Shown: piece by piece, positions 23,061-31,004 of the stretch
How the letters are laid out: each line of letters opens with the position of its first letter
How positions within the stretch are numbered: position 1 is the first letter of the stretch
Assembly (NCBI GenBank): GCA_024686135.1
Contig: JAIBDQ010000021.1
Span: forward strand, 1-32,438
DNA length: 32,438 nt
Origin: Halobacteriovorax sp.
Lineage (GTDB): Bacteria; Bdellovibrionota; Bacteriovoracia; Bacteriovoracales; Bacteriovoracaceae
Reading direction: 5' to 3'
Position numbers and translations under genes: made by a program
The notes under the pieces: model-generated
Databases searched by the model: none
What the model was told of the DNA's origin: nothing
Seen by the model: only the letters and a program-made list of their open reading frames with translations

Positions 23061-24554
23061 AACCTTGTAAACATTTTCGGCCATAACTTTATATCCTGCG
23101 GGAGTTGGGTGTTCATCATCTTCGAACCACTTAAGTCTACCATCTCTCTTAACAAGTTCTTTAAAAACAGAGTTATTATCCACGAAGGGTAGATCATACT
23201 CCCTGGCCACCTGCAGTAATGCTTTATTCGCATTAATAAAATCAGCAGGATAGTTAAGCATAACAACTTTTATATTTTTCTTTTTAGAGTACTCTACGAT
23301 ATTTCTTAAATTTTCAATTCTTGTATCCTGAATATGCTTCATAGATTTTTCATAATTTTTATATATTTCATAATTCATTTTAAAATTTTCATCTTCGGCG
23401 TATTCAGGAGTATTTTTCTTAATCTCTTCAAATTTTTGTAAAACATAGTCTGCGCTATAAGTACTTTGGAATGAAAAAGCCCAGTTCAAATAATACATAA
23501 CTCCATTGTCTTCGTTTACTAATGGGAAAAAGAAAGGGAATTTTACAATAACATCACTAAAATGTTTGACGGCATCTTCATAATTCCCATGGGCCATATA
23601 GTTATCGCCAATCAGTAAAATATTATACTCAACGATATCGTACATTTTTCGATCCACACTTTTTTCTTTTCCAGTGAAAAAAAGCTCCTCTCTAAGGTCC
23701 GGTTTTAGTTCCTTTAAGTACTTGTTCGCTTGGTTCCAATTCTTATTTTTCGCTTCAGCATATGCTTTTTGCATCCAATCATAATTAATAATACTTCTTT
23801 TTAGGTTATTGGTTCCTAAATATACGATGTCTCTCTCTGATGGGCTTAGCCTCGAATTTAACAATATTCCCCTGTAGATTTTATAAATTCTCAGCTCGTG
23901 AAGAAATGAGTTTAAAAGATACGAAACTTCACTAAGGATATTTCCTTTATCTTCTTCCGGCGGTTTTCGACCTACAGGATTGAAGCGATCTGCTTCTCCT
24001 GAAAGCACTAAAAGGATATCGGGCTTAAAGCTATGAATATTATCTTTTAATAAGTTAAACGTCGTATAAGTATTGTGTTCACAAATACCTTCATTATAAA
24101 CGTCGAACTTTACAACGCCTCCAATCTTTTTTTGTAAATTAAACAATTGATAAGGATAACTCATTCGTAAAGGAACATTACCACCATTAGTTACTGAGTC
24201 TCCCATCGCAACCACACGGTACTGGAACTTATGCCCCTTTTTTCTAGTACTTATTTCAAAAACTTCACCTCGGAATACGTCGTGCTCCTTTTCAATTAAA
24301 GGAAGGTCGGCCATATAGTCGTCACCTTCTTTATTCTCTAAGCGAACATCTTCTCGATATTCAGTGACATTTTTTTCTAATTCGTGTTTTTCTTTATCAT
24401 CGAAAAATTGTGCCTCACGATCATTAAGCATTTTATAGCCTAACAACCTAAGACCTACCTCAGCGCAAAAAAGTGAGATAATCAAACTACCAACAAAAAG
24501 AGAGATTTTTATTTTCCAATTCTTCATAACTTGCATTTTACCAGATTCCAGCAT
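23040..24554 (-). CDS. Membrane-anchored SGNH hydrolase-like protein with helical insert (paralogue C)
   Basis: This is the longest and most divergent of the four insert-bearing SGNH proteins. The signal anchor (ISLFVGSLIISLFCAEVGLRLLG) is followed by an extra charged ~70-residue segment (KHELEKNVTEYREDV and onward) before block I GDSVTNGGNV (Ser120). Block II reads NEGICEHNTY, block III LSGEADRF (again Asp for Asn) and block V DDEHPTPAGY. The insert contains KRSIINYDWMQKAYAEAKNK and GNYEDAVKHFSDVI, which looks like a tetratricopeptide-type helix pair. Starts at 24554, 24536 and 24527 are all ATG. The last gives the most typical Lys-rich anchor, but none has a strong ribosome-binding site. 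It lies 15 bases after paralogue D on the same strand. Confidence 0.78.
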   Translation of the reverse strand: MLESGKMQVMKNWKIKISLFVGSLIISLFCAEVGLRLLGYKMLNDREAQFFDDKEKHELEKNVTEYREDVRLENKEGDDYMADLPLIEKEHDVFRGEVFEISTRKKGHKFQYRVVAMGDSVTNGGNVPLRMSYPYQLFNLQKKIGGVVKFDVYNEGICEHNTYTTFNLLKDNIHSFKPDILLVLSGEADRFNPVGRKPPEEDKGNILSEVSYLLNSFLHELRIYKIYRGILLNSRLSPSERDIVYLGTNNLKRSIINYDWMQKAYAEAKNKNWNQANKYLKELKPDLREELFFTGKEKSVDRKMYDIVEYNILLIGDNYMAHGNYEDAVKHFSDVIVKFPFFFPLVNEDNGVMYYLNWAFSFQSTYSADYVLQKFEEIKKNTPEYAEDENFKMNYEIYKNYEKSMKHIQDTRIENLRNIVEYSKKKNIKVVMLNYPADFINANKALLQVAREYDLPFVDNNSVFKELVKRDGRLKWFEDDEHPTPAGYKVMAENVYKVLATMDL

Positions 24555-24569
24555 TTGAGGCTACACTAG

Positions 24570-25886
24570 TTATTTTAATGATCTAGAAACTTCCGCGGCC
24601 ATAAGTTGATAGCCCTGTGGAGTTAAGTGATCGTCATCTTCAAAGAATTTCGTCCTACCAAATTCCTTAGAATTTTTATCAAAAAATCTGTTTAAATCGA
24701 CGAGTGGGACGTGATATTTTGTAGCGGCTTCCAAAATGTCTTCATTGGCTGCTTTATAGTCAGAGGGGTAGGTCATAAAGACAATTTTCGTTCCATACCG
24801 CCTCGTCAACTCTACCATTTTCCTTAAGTATTTCTGCCGAGAGTTTGAGATTGCGTTTTCTTCATCATCCCAGTTTTTAAAACGCTCTACCATATGCCTA
24901 AAGTGAGAACTATTTGAGATTGAAGGTTCTGTTTTAAGCTGTTTGTTGAAGTTATCCAAAACGACCTTTGAATCGAATTTGCTTTGGATTTGAAAGATTT
25001 GGTAAAAGAAAAATCGTGCTGGTTGAAAAAACTCACTCCAAAAAAGTTTAGGTTGCATTTCTTGAAATTCGAGTAATAGTTCGAGTGCTTTTGAATGTTT
25101 ACCTCTCGAAGCATATAGTTTCACAAGATAAACGAGAGATGCATGAAGTAATCCTCTTGGATTATCAACGTATATTTTATTTCTCTCACAATAGTTTAAA
25201 AAGTCCAAACTCAATAGTCTATGAGCACTTGCCCAACTTTTATCAAGGTCATCATTTTTAAGATAAGCTTCCCTCATAATATTATATACTTTATTCGTCT
25301 CTGAAATTTCCTTTTCGATATCCCATGCCTTTCCGACATTACCAATTATCCGTTTTCTTTTAAGTCCAAGTGAAATATACCTATAGAGCTTATAGATACG
25401 AAGATCATATAACCATGAACTATTTGAAATTCTAATAAAAGAGTCTGAACTCTCATTTTCAGGAGCTTTAACAAATCCATCCGCAGCTCCCACTAAAACA
25501 GTTACAAATTCAGGATGATCATCATTGGTATCATAATATTTTTTTAGTCTTAAAAATGCAGAGTAAGTGCTACTTTCACATCTTCCTAGATTCACCACCG
25601 AGCTATTTTTTTCAATCTCAAATAATTGAGAAGGGTAAGACTGATGACTCTGAACATTCCCGCCATTTGTGAAAGAGTCTCCTATTGTTAGTATTAACTT
25701 ACTAGTGTTTCTATCATAAACTTCGAAAGTCTCGTCTCGGTCCCAAGGCTCAGTTTCCAAGCCTTGATAGAAATAAGATTTATCATGGGCCAAAACGTAG
25801 ATACTCCCAGCTAGCCGAAGACCTCCCTCAATCAAGAAAAAAGACAAAGCTAATCCAAACAGAATTAGACTAAATTTAGTTTTCAA
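24570..25886 (-). CDS. Membrane-anchored SGNH hydrolase-like protein with helical insert (paralogue D)
   Basis: The signal anchor (FSLILFGLALSFFLIEGGLRLAG) is followed by block I GDSFTNGGNVQSH (Ser71), block II NLGRCESSTY, block III VGAADGF with Asp in the usual Asn place, and block V DDDHLTPQGY. A helical insert beginning LRIYKLYR carries segments shared with paralogue A, for example a tract ending LFWSEFFQPARFF that mirrors DFWGGSFEDAYFR there. The start is TTG with GAGG 6 bases upstream, overlapping the end of the DegT-type gene by 11 bases. This copy is therefore coupled to two sugar aminotransferase genes. An aminosugar N-acyl or O-acyl modification is a possible role, but a purely structural role is not excluded. 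Confidence 0.8.
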   Translation of the reverse strand: MKTKFSLILFGLALSFFLIEGGLRLAGSIYVLAHDKSYFYQGLETEPWDRDETFEVYDRNTSKLILTIGDSFTNGGNVQSHQSYPSQLFEIEKNSSVVNLGRCESSTYSAFLRLKKYYDTNDDHPEFVTVLVGAADGFVKAPENESSDSFIRISNSSWLYDLRIYKLYRYISLGLKRKRIIGNVGKAWDIEKEISETNKVYNIMREAYLKNDDLDKSWASAHRLLSLDFLNYCERNKIYVDNPRGLLHASLVYLVKLYASRGKHSKALELLLEFQEMQPKLFWSEFFQPARFFFYQIFQIQSKFDSKVVLDNFNKQLKTEPSISNSSHFRHMVERFKNWDDEENAISNSRQKYLRKMVELTRRYGTKIVFMTYPSDYKAANEDILEAATKYHVPLVDLNRFFDKNSKEFGRTKFFEDDDHLTPQGYQLMAAEVSRSLK

Positions 25887-27165
25887 CGAACGCCTCTTTT
25901 AATACTCTAATTGCTCTAGCCAAATCTTCTTTTCGTACCTTTTCGTGCAAGGAAATAAAGATACAATTCTTATGAATCTCCTCGGCGATAGGCAGTGATT
26001 TCTTATACTCTTCGAACACACTTTCTTTGTGACAAAGATTAAGCCCATAGGTCCCCGCATCGATACCGTGAGCCATCAATTTTAATTGAACTACTTCTGG
26101 GGTTTTACAGTAAATAGCTACGCGAATTGGAAAAATTTCTTTTTCATAAATTCCTTTTCCAATATAGCTCGGACATGTATTACCGAGTTCTTTTATAAAA
26201 TAGTTTAAATTATCATCTCTTTTTGATTTTCTTTCATCCCATTCCCTAATTGATCTCAATAAAAGTTTCGCCATATAATTATTAAACTTAAAAAATAGCT
26301 CCTTCTCAAAGTGCTTTCTTTTGATTGGAATATCATCAAAAAAGAGATCCTTTTCATTAAACCGACTAACTAACCCGCTTTTATGAACACCAAGGTATTT
26401 ATCAGGAAATAACCTCGCTAAAACTTTAAGCCCTGGTCCCGTAAGTAAATTAAAAACAAAGGGTGATGTTAAAAATTCAATCTTTATATTTTCTTTTAGC
26501 TGAGAAAAGAAAAAAAACTTCTTAGGAACTTCCATACTATTCTTATGAGCTCGCTCCAAGATTCTTTTTGCTTCATTATTATGTTTATTGAAAATAATAG
26601 CGCCTCCCACTTGAGACGTTATTGTTTTACCAATCGAAAACGAAGCGACAGCATAATCACCAAAAGTACCTAAAGGCTTTCCACTATAAGTTGCTCCGAT
26701 CAATTGCGAGAAGTCTTCCACTAAAATCAACTCATTTTCCTCACAATATTTTTTTATAACTTCAACATTTGGAATAAAGCCACTTAGATATGTTAAGAGC
26801 ACAACCTTAGTTTTTTCGGATTTATTTTTCTTAATGGAACTAATGTCCAAAGAATGTCTATCCTTATTCATATCGACAAAAACTGGAGTATGTCCGGCAA
26901 CTCTAATCGCATTAACCATATCAGGAATAGTAATTGGACTCATCAAAACCTCAGAACCCGGTTCTAATTCAAGACCCTCTAGAATACTTAGAAAAGAAAT
27001 CCTACATGAGGATAAAAAATAGGTATTCTTAAATCCAAACTTATTATTAAAGACTTTTTTTACTTCAAGTACCTTGTCATCATTTTCCATATTAGAAAAC
27101 GGCAAAGATATGATGGCCTTAAAAAGATTAGATAGTGAAACATGAAAACGCCCTCGAGGGATCAT
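25876..27165 (-). CDS. DegT/DnrJ/EryC1/StrS-family sugar aminotransferase (1)
   Basis: This PLP enzyme of the sugar aminotransferase family would move an amino group from glutamate or glutamine to a keto-sugar nucleotide. MSPITIPDMVNAIRVAGHTPVFVDMN is split across the canonical substrate-pocket loop and cofactor strands, LVEDFSQLIGA holds the aspartate facing the pyridine nitrogen, and the Schiff-base lysine is Lys180 in SFSIGKTITSQVGGAI. The C-terminal FPIRVAIYC and GIDAGTYGLNLC fit the small domain, and the final IFISLHEKVRKEDLARAI is typical. The region around residues 215-280 is an unusual family-specific insertion rich in Phe and Lys. It overlaps the upstream aminotransferase stop (ATGA), and the pair suggests two amination steps or a heterodimer. 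Confidence 0.85.
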   Translation of the reverse strand: MIPRGRFHVSLSNLFKAIISLPFSNMENDDKVLEVKKVFNNKFGFKNTYFLSSCRISFLSILEGLELEPGSEVLMSPITIPDMVNAIRVAGHTPVFVDMNKDRHSLDISSIKKNKSEKTKVVLLTYLSGFIPNVEVIKKYCEENELILVEDFSQLIGATYSGKPLGTFGDYAVASFSIGKTITSQVGGAIIFNKHNNEAKRILERAHKNSMEVPKKFFFFSQLKENIKIEFLTSPFVFNLLTGPGLKVLARLFPDKYLGVHKSGLVSRFNEKDLFFDDIPIKRKHFEKELFFKFNNYMAKLLLRSIREWDERKSKRDDNLNYFIKELGNTCPSYIGKGIYEKEIFPIRVAIYCKTPEVVQLKLMAHGIDAGTYGLNLCHKESVFEEYKKSLPIAEEIHKNCIFISLHEKVRKEDLARAIRVLKEAFVEN

Positions 27166-28472
27166 ACTCGCCCCTCTTCAAAATACTCATTAACAGACTC
27201 AATAACTAGTTCGACTTCCTCGGACATTAAATAGTAATGGAGAGGAATATATAGTGAATTTTCCACTAAAAATTTAGCGACAGGAGTCTTGTCTGAATGA
27301 TTCAAATAATTAAGATTAGATAAGCAAGGCAAATTGCTTCTGGCCGAATCAATCCCTTTTTTCATTAAGAATTTCTGAAGGGCCATCCAATCTTCACAAA
27401 GAATTGGAAATTTCCAAAAAACATGCTCTTGTTCATTAGCTCTAAACCTACTTTTTTCAGGTATTTTCAATTTAGCTTCACACAATTTAGCAAAGTGTTT
27501 TCTTCTTTTTTCAACCCTGTCTAAATAGAATAGTCTCTTAAGACCGATTTCAGCTTGCAAAGATGAATACCTATAGAGCATTTCACTTGGGACTTCCTTC
27601 GTCAGTACGTTTCCCCCTCCTCCAAATAACCCCTTTAGTAAAACTATTTTACCAAACTTAACACCTTTACCATTTGTAAGATCTTGAATATTTTGACTTC
27701 CCACATGGGAAGTAATGAGTCTTAACACTGGAAAGACAAAGAAGTTAAAAAGAGTTCGATTTAAAATTAAATTTGCAATTAAGTCTTCGATCAAAAATTT
27801 TTTTAAATATGAGAGTCTAAGAGGTTTTAATTCACTAGAGGTTAATCTATCTAACTCCTCTTTTCTTCCTCCATCATTGGTAACAAGAGCACCACCCATA
27901 TGGGTATGTAATACTTTTAAATCGCATAAAGAAAAAAAAGCCTGTTCCCCAAAAGACTCAAGAGGGATCCCATCATATTTAGCTCCAAAATTTTGGGTAG
28001 TATCTTGAACCAGAATAAGATTATTATCCTTAGCGAACTTTTCAATTTCCAGCATATTAGGGATAAAGCCGTTAAGATGAGTCACAAAAAGAAATTTGGT
28101 TTTTTCAGTCAATTTCGTTTTGGCATCTTCCAAATCAATAGAGTAGTCCGATCGTTTAATATCAACAAATCTCTCCCTAAGACCGAGAATTCGGATCATA
28201 TTTACCATGTCAGGAAGGTTTATTGGAGTCATCAAGACTTCGTCTCCTTCTTGGTTTTCATAGCTCTTTAATGCATAATAGAGGCAAATTCTGGCATGAG
28301 ATAAACATCTTACACTTGATAACGATAAAAACTTAGCGAGCTTTTTTTCAAACTTTTCAACTGAGCTAGTATCCTTAGCCCTACCAAGAAACCACTTGCC
28401 AAGAGAGTATACTGGCTCAAAAAGGTCCATATAATATACAACTCGGGGAATTTTATTCCAAATTCTAGTCAT
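27162..28472 (-). CDS. DegT/DnrJ/EryC1/StrS-family sugar aminotransferase (2)
   Basis: This is a second PLP sugar aminotransferase, related to its neighbour: LMTPINLPDMVNMIR matches LMSPITIPDMVNAIR, and both share a similar mid-protein insertion. LVQDTTQNFGA provides the pyridine-facing Asp, and Lys186 in SLCDLKVLHTHMGGAL occupies the Schiff-base position. An upstream in-frame ATG at 28523 lies inside a transcription terminator, so I use ATG 28472 (AGG 5 bases upstream), which gives 436 residues. The N-terminal VYYMDLFEPVYSLGKWF is a likely amphipathic helix. The insert (LKKFLIEDLIANLILNRTLF) is hydrophobic and could touch the membrane or a partner. It is the first gene of the aminotransferase/SGNH operon. 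Confidence 0.83.
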   Translation of the reverse strand: MTRIWNKIPRVVYYMDLFEPVYSLGKWFLGRAKDTSSVEKFEKKLAKFLSLSSVRCLSHARICLYYALKSYENQEGDEVLMTPINLPDMVNMIRILGLRERFVDIKRSDYSIDLEDAKTKLTEKTKFLFVTHLNGFIPNMLEIEKFAKDNNLILVQDTTQNFGAKYDGIPLESFGEQAFFSLCDLKVLHTHMGGALVTNDGGRKEELDRLTSSELKPLRLSYLKKFLIEDLIANLILNRTLFNFFVFPVLRLITSHVGSQNIQDLTNGKGVKFGKIVLLKGLFGGGGNVLTKEVPSEMLYRYSSLQAEIGLKRLFYLDRVEKRRKHFAKLCEAKLKIPEKSRFRANEQEHVFWKFPILCEDWMALQKFLMKKGIDSARSNLPCLSNLNYLNHSDKTPVAKFLVENSLYIPLHYYLMSEEVELVIESVNEYFEEGRV

Positions 28473-28485
28473 ATTGCCTACAAAT

Positions 28486-28520
28486 AAAAAAGCCTTCCTG
28501 CGTCGCCGCAATAGGAAGGC
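28486..28520 (-). terminator. Intrinsic terminator after the S74 gene
   Basis: GCCTTCCT (28492-28499) pairs perfectly with AGGAAGGC (28513-28520) around a 13-base loop. On the reverse strand the stem is followed by six T residues (28486-28491). It lies 28 bases after the S74-gene stop and ahead of the aminotransferase ATG at 28472, so it separates the two transcription units. Confidence 0.85.
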
Positions 28521-28547
28521 CATAATTCATTTATAATTTTAACTTAC

Positions 28548-29000
28548 TTATTTTTTAAGGTCTTTAATTTCTGTTCTTAATTCTTCGATAAGCTTTGATT
28601 GTTTTTCAACCATATCGTTAAGCTCTTTTACTGCACCAATTAGACCTGGTGTCAGCTGGCCATAATTCACAAAACGGTATCCATCCTTATCTATTTTGAC
28701 AGCGCCCGGATAAACTTTTTCTACTTCCTGAGCCATTACTCCCAGTTGCTCGCCCTCAGCAAACTTATTCTGAGGAAAGTCTTCTGTCTTATATTTATAA
28801 GAGTAACCTTTTAGAGCAGAGATTTTTTCAAGATCACCGGTAAGAGGTTGTACCTCTTTCTTAAATCTAAGATCAGAACCAGCAAATACATCAAGGTAAA
28901 TGCTCTCGTTTAAAATTTCTTCTTCAATTTGTTGAAGATTAAATTCCTCGATACCACCAAAGTCGTATTCCGCTTTCTTTTCGTTATCTTTTTCACTCAT
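28548..29000 (-). CDS. Free-standing Peptidase_S74 (intramolecular chaperone) domain protein
   Basis: The 150-residue protein is mostly a Peptidase_S74 / endosialidase-type intramolecular chaperone domain. SDLRFKKEV at residue 42 carries the Ser-Asp and Lys of the self-cleavage site. It is followed by LKGYSYKYKT, QLGVMAQEVEKVYPGAV, YRFVNYGQLTPGLIGAVKEL and a C-terminal coiled coil (residues ~125-150) that supports trimerisation. Such domains normally end long phage tail fibres or surface fibres and are clipped off after folding. Here only 41 residues precede the Ser, and they are acidic with no fibre repeats and no signal peptide. GGAG 8 bases before the ATG supports the start. It has its own promoter and terminator. 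Confidence 0.85.
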   Translation of the reverse strand: MSEKDNEKKAEYDFGGIEEFNLQQIEEEILNESIYLDVFAGSDLRFKKEVQPLTGDLEKISALKGYSYKYKTEDFPQNKFAEGEQLGVMAQEVEKVYPGAVKIDKDGYRFVNYGQLTPGLIGAVKELNDMVEKQSKLIEELRTEIKDLKK

Positions 29001-29037
29001 GACCTATACTCCAATAATTTAATTTCTTGCTGCATCA

Positions 29038-29064
29038 ATTATAACATAACTCCTTGTACCTCAA
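29038..29064 (-). promoter_or_regulatory. Extended -10 promoter for the S74 gene
   Basis: On the reverse strand TGTTATAAT (29038-29046) is a perfect extended -10, with TTGAGG (29059-29064) 15 bases upstream as a possible -35. Transcription would start about 30 bases before ATG 29000. With the downstream terminator this makes the S74 gene a single-gene unit. Confidence 0.55.
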
Positions 29065-29118
29065 TAATATGAATTTGACCATAAAAGGCACAAGCCGACA
29101 CATCATAAGTGACTGAAA

Positions 29119-29412
29119 TTATATACTAATTACGTCCATTTCAAGTAATTCATCTAAAAAGTTTTCCACATCTTTTCGAATTTTAACGTCCCCTACCGAA
29201 TATTTGGCATCTAGGTCGGCAACTATATTTTTAACGTTTTTACCTTCGCCAATAAGTTCCCAAACCTCGGTAGCAACACCTTTAATCTTATAAAAAGACG
29301 AACTATCGTCCATTTTCATCAAAACAATAATATTTTCGTTATTATTTTTTCTATCAACGATCTCTTCAGATTTTTTGAAAACTGTATCATCCGTATAATT
29401 CTTAGAAGCCAT
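29119..29412 (-). CDS. PqqD-like RiPP recognition element protein
   Basis: This 97-residue protein has the PqqD fold pattern: two N-terminal beta strands (IIVLMKMDDSSSFYKIKG), then TEVWELIGEGKNVKNIVADL (helix), YSVGDVKIRKDVENFLDELL and MDVISI at the end. PqqD-like domains bind the leader peptide of a ribosomal peptide precursor and present it to a radical SAM enzyme. The gene starts 2 bases after the stop of a twitch radical SAM gene with GGAG 5 bases before its ATG, as expected for a partner. I find no convincing short precursor gene nearby, so the substrate may be encoded elsewhere or be a larger protein. The family call is by pattern. Confidence 0.8.
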   Translation of the reverse strand: MASKNYTDDTVFKKSEEIVDRKNNNENIIVLMKMDDSSSFYKIKGVATEVWELIGEGKNVKNIVADLDAKYSVGDVKIRKDVENFLDELLEMDVISI

Positions 29413-29414
29413 TT

Positions 29415-30779
29415 TTACTCCGTGGTTAATTTCTTAATAAAGAAAAAGGCCTTTTTGCAATGGGCCCAAAATTTCTTATACTCAGGAAAAACCTCTGGAA
29501 AAGTACCAGGATATCTTTCATCTAATTGAGTAATAAAAGTATAAAAGTCTGCTCTGTTCTGATTATGCTCTTCGCTGGGTCTTTTAGCAATCACCCAATG
29601 ATAAACACGTCTCAGCTTTTCAAGCTCATGAGTTGAGAAACCTTTTCCGCCAAATTCTGAGGGACGCTCTCCCATATATTCCAAACAATCCTTGATAACA
29701 GGGTGAAAGTCTTCAGTCACCATATTTGCTCTTAGATACATGGGGTGACTTAAGTATGAAGTATCAACAACAATCCAGCCATATTTTTGCTTAAGTTCAT
29801 AAATCTGCTCAAGAAAGTTTTTAAAATGTGGAATGGAATAGATCCCATAAGTGGCGTTAATAATGATCTCCATTTGTGGAAACCTCTCCTTGAGCTTTGA
29901 GATATTACCAATGAACTTGTTATAGTCTAGATTCTTTCTGACATACTCTGCATGCTTTCCAAAAGTATCAACTGAAATATAAAAATCACATTTTTTTATA
30001 CTGCCCTTACTCCATACCTCATCAAGCCTATCTAAAAACTTATCAAGGATTTCATCTCTTACACAGAGGTTGCAATTTAGAGCAAGTGTTAAATCAGGAT
30101 TTGGGTTTTCCTCAAAAAAATCCAAAAGCTTAAAAGTATTTTTTGAAAGAAGTGGCTCTCCACCGGTAATACGAAGAGTATCCAGTCCCTTGTAGATGTT
30201 AGGCATCCATTTCCAGAAAGCTTTAACGTATGGGTTTTCATCTTCATTTTTGGCGGCCGGTTCGTGGCGGCTAAGGCGATGTGGATCGAGCATTTTATAG
30301 GGACCAAATTTTTTAATTTCTGCTTCAATACTCGTACTAATATCCGAAATACAATAAGCGCATGCCAGATTACAGCTTTTATCAAACATGACCTCTACAT
30401 AAGTTGGAATAACATCCGCATCCCATGGAAGTGCTGCGATTTTATCTAAATGAGGGAAAGCCCAGTGATCCATAGATTTGATATGCCGGTCCGACGGCTC
30501 AGATCCTGTGACATCTTCAACTTGCCAACAATATTCACATTCAGGAGGTCTTACTCCCTCGAGCATTTCCTTTCTTACGGTTTTCTTAAACTTGGTATTA
30601 TGCAGGGCCGATGCATTTTCCGCCAACTCTTCGAGGGGAATTTTATGGCGATTGGGATGATGGCAACTGTGGTTTGTCCCATGAACAAGGTCGATGGTAA
30701 CTTGAAGCCATTTAGCCAGACAAAAGCTCGGGGAGACTTTATTTATCCGATCAATTTTGTCCTTCTTATCAGACTTCAA
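29415..30779 (-). CDS. Twitch-domain radical SAM enzyme paired with PqqD
   Basis: The N-terminal twitch (half-SPASM) region carries Cys20, Cys39 and the pair Cys81/Cys84 (PPECEYCWQ). The radical SAM motif CNLACAYC is at residues 136-143, followed by LRITGGEPLLSKNTF and NCNLCVRDE. The remainder is helical and aromatic-rich. The architecture parallels the enzyme at 6008-7243, but sequence and length differ clearly. The PqqD-like gene immediately downstream points to a peptide or protein substrate. I choose TTG 30779, preceded by GGAGGA, over the TTG at 30800, which has no ribosome-binding site. The upstream spacer has a weak TTGGTT/TAAAAT promoter on this strand. Confidence 0.83.
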   Translation of the reverse strand: MKSDKKDKIDRINKVSPSFCLAKWLQVTIDLVHGTNHSCHHPNRHKIPLEELAENASALHNTKFKKTVRKEMLEGVRPPECEYCWQVEDVTGSEPSDRHIKSMDHWAFPHLDKIAALPWDADVIPTYVEVMFDKSCNLACAYCISDISTSIEAEIKKFGPYKMLDPHRLSRHEPAAKNEDENPYVKAFWKWMPNIYKGLDTLRITGGEPLLSKNTFKLLDFFEENPNPDLTLALNCNLCVRDEILDKFLDRLDEVWSKGSIKKCDFYISVDTFGKHAEYVRKNLDYNKFIGNISKLKERFPQMEIIINATYGIYSIPHFKNFLEQIYELKQKYGWIVVDTSYLSHPMYLRANMVTEDFHPVIKDCLEYMGERPSEFGGKGFSTHELEKLRRVYHWVIAKRPSEEHNQNRADFYTFITQLDERYPGTFPEVFPEYKKFWAHCKKAFFFIKKLTTE

Positions 30780-30948
30780 AAGTCCTCCATTATTTGGCAA
30801 TTTTCTATAATTTTAACCCCTATAATATCCCGAAACCAAATTATGAAGAGATATTCACAGACCCCAGTATTTCCAAGTAATTCAATGGGTTATATAGCTT
30901 TTTCCTACCTAATTTTGCCTACATACTTAGTTTAGCCCAGATTCACCT

Positions 30949-30954
30949 TATAAT
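30949..30954 (+). promoter_or_regulatory. Candidate -10 box for the pilin-like fibre gene
   Basis: A perfect TATAAT lies 51 bases before the ATG at 31005 in the 225-base divergent spacer. No good -35 is seen at 17 bases. A second TATAAT at 30821-30826 is equally possible, so the call is weak. Confidence 0.3.
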
Positions 30955-31004
30955 TGAACCATATTAAACAATTTTTAAATCTGTACGTATGGTTGGAGCC
31001 AGAA

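Noticed and set aside
28473-28523. Upstream extension of the second DegT gene to ATG 28523
   Set aside because: The extension translates the intrinsic terminator of the preceding gene. ATG 28472 has a ribosome-binding site and lies after the terminator.
29040-29110. A 23-codon reverse-strand frame (MMCRLVPFMVKFILL...) between the PqqD and S74 genes, as a possible RiPP precursor
   Set aside because: It has no ribosome-binding site or leader/core character, and it overlaps the S74 promoter.
30450-30935. A 161-codon + strand frame opposite the twitch radical SAM gene
   Set aside because: The antisense frame has no family features; the reverse-strand gene has all radical SAM and twitch cysteines.
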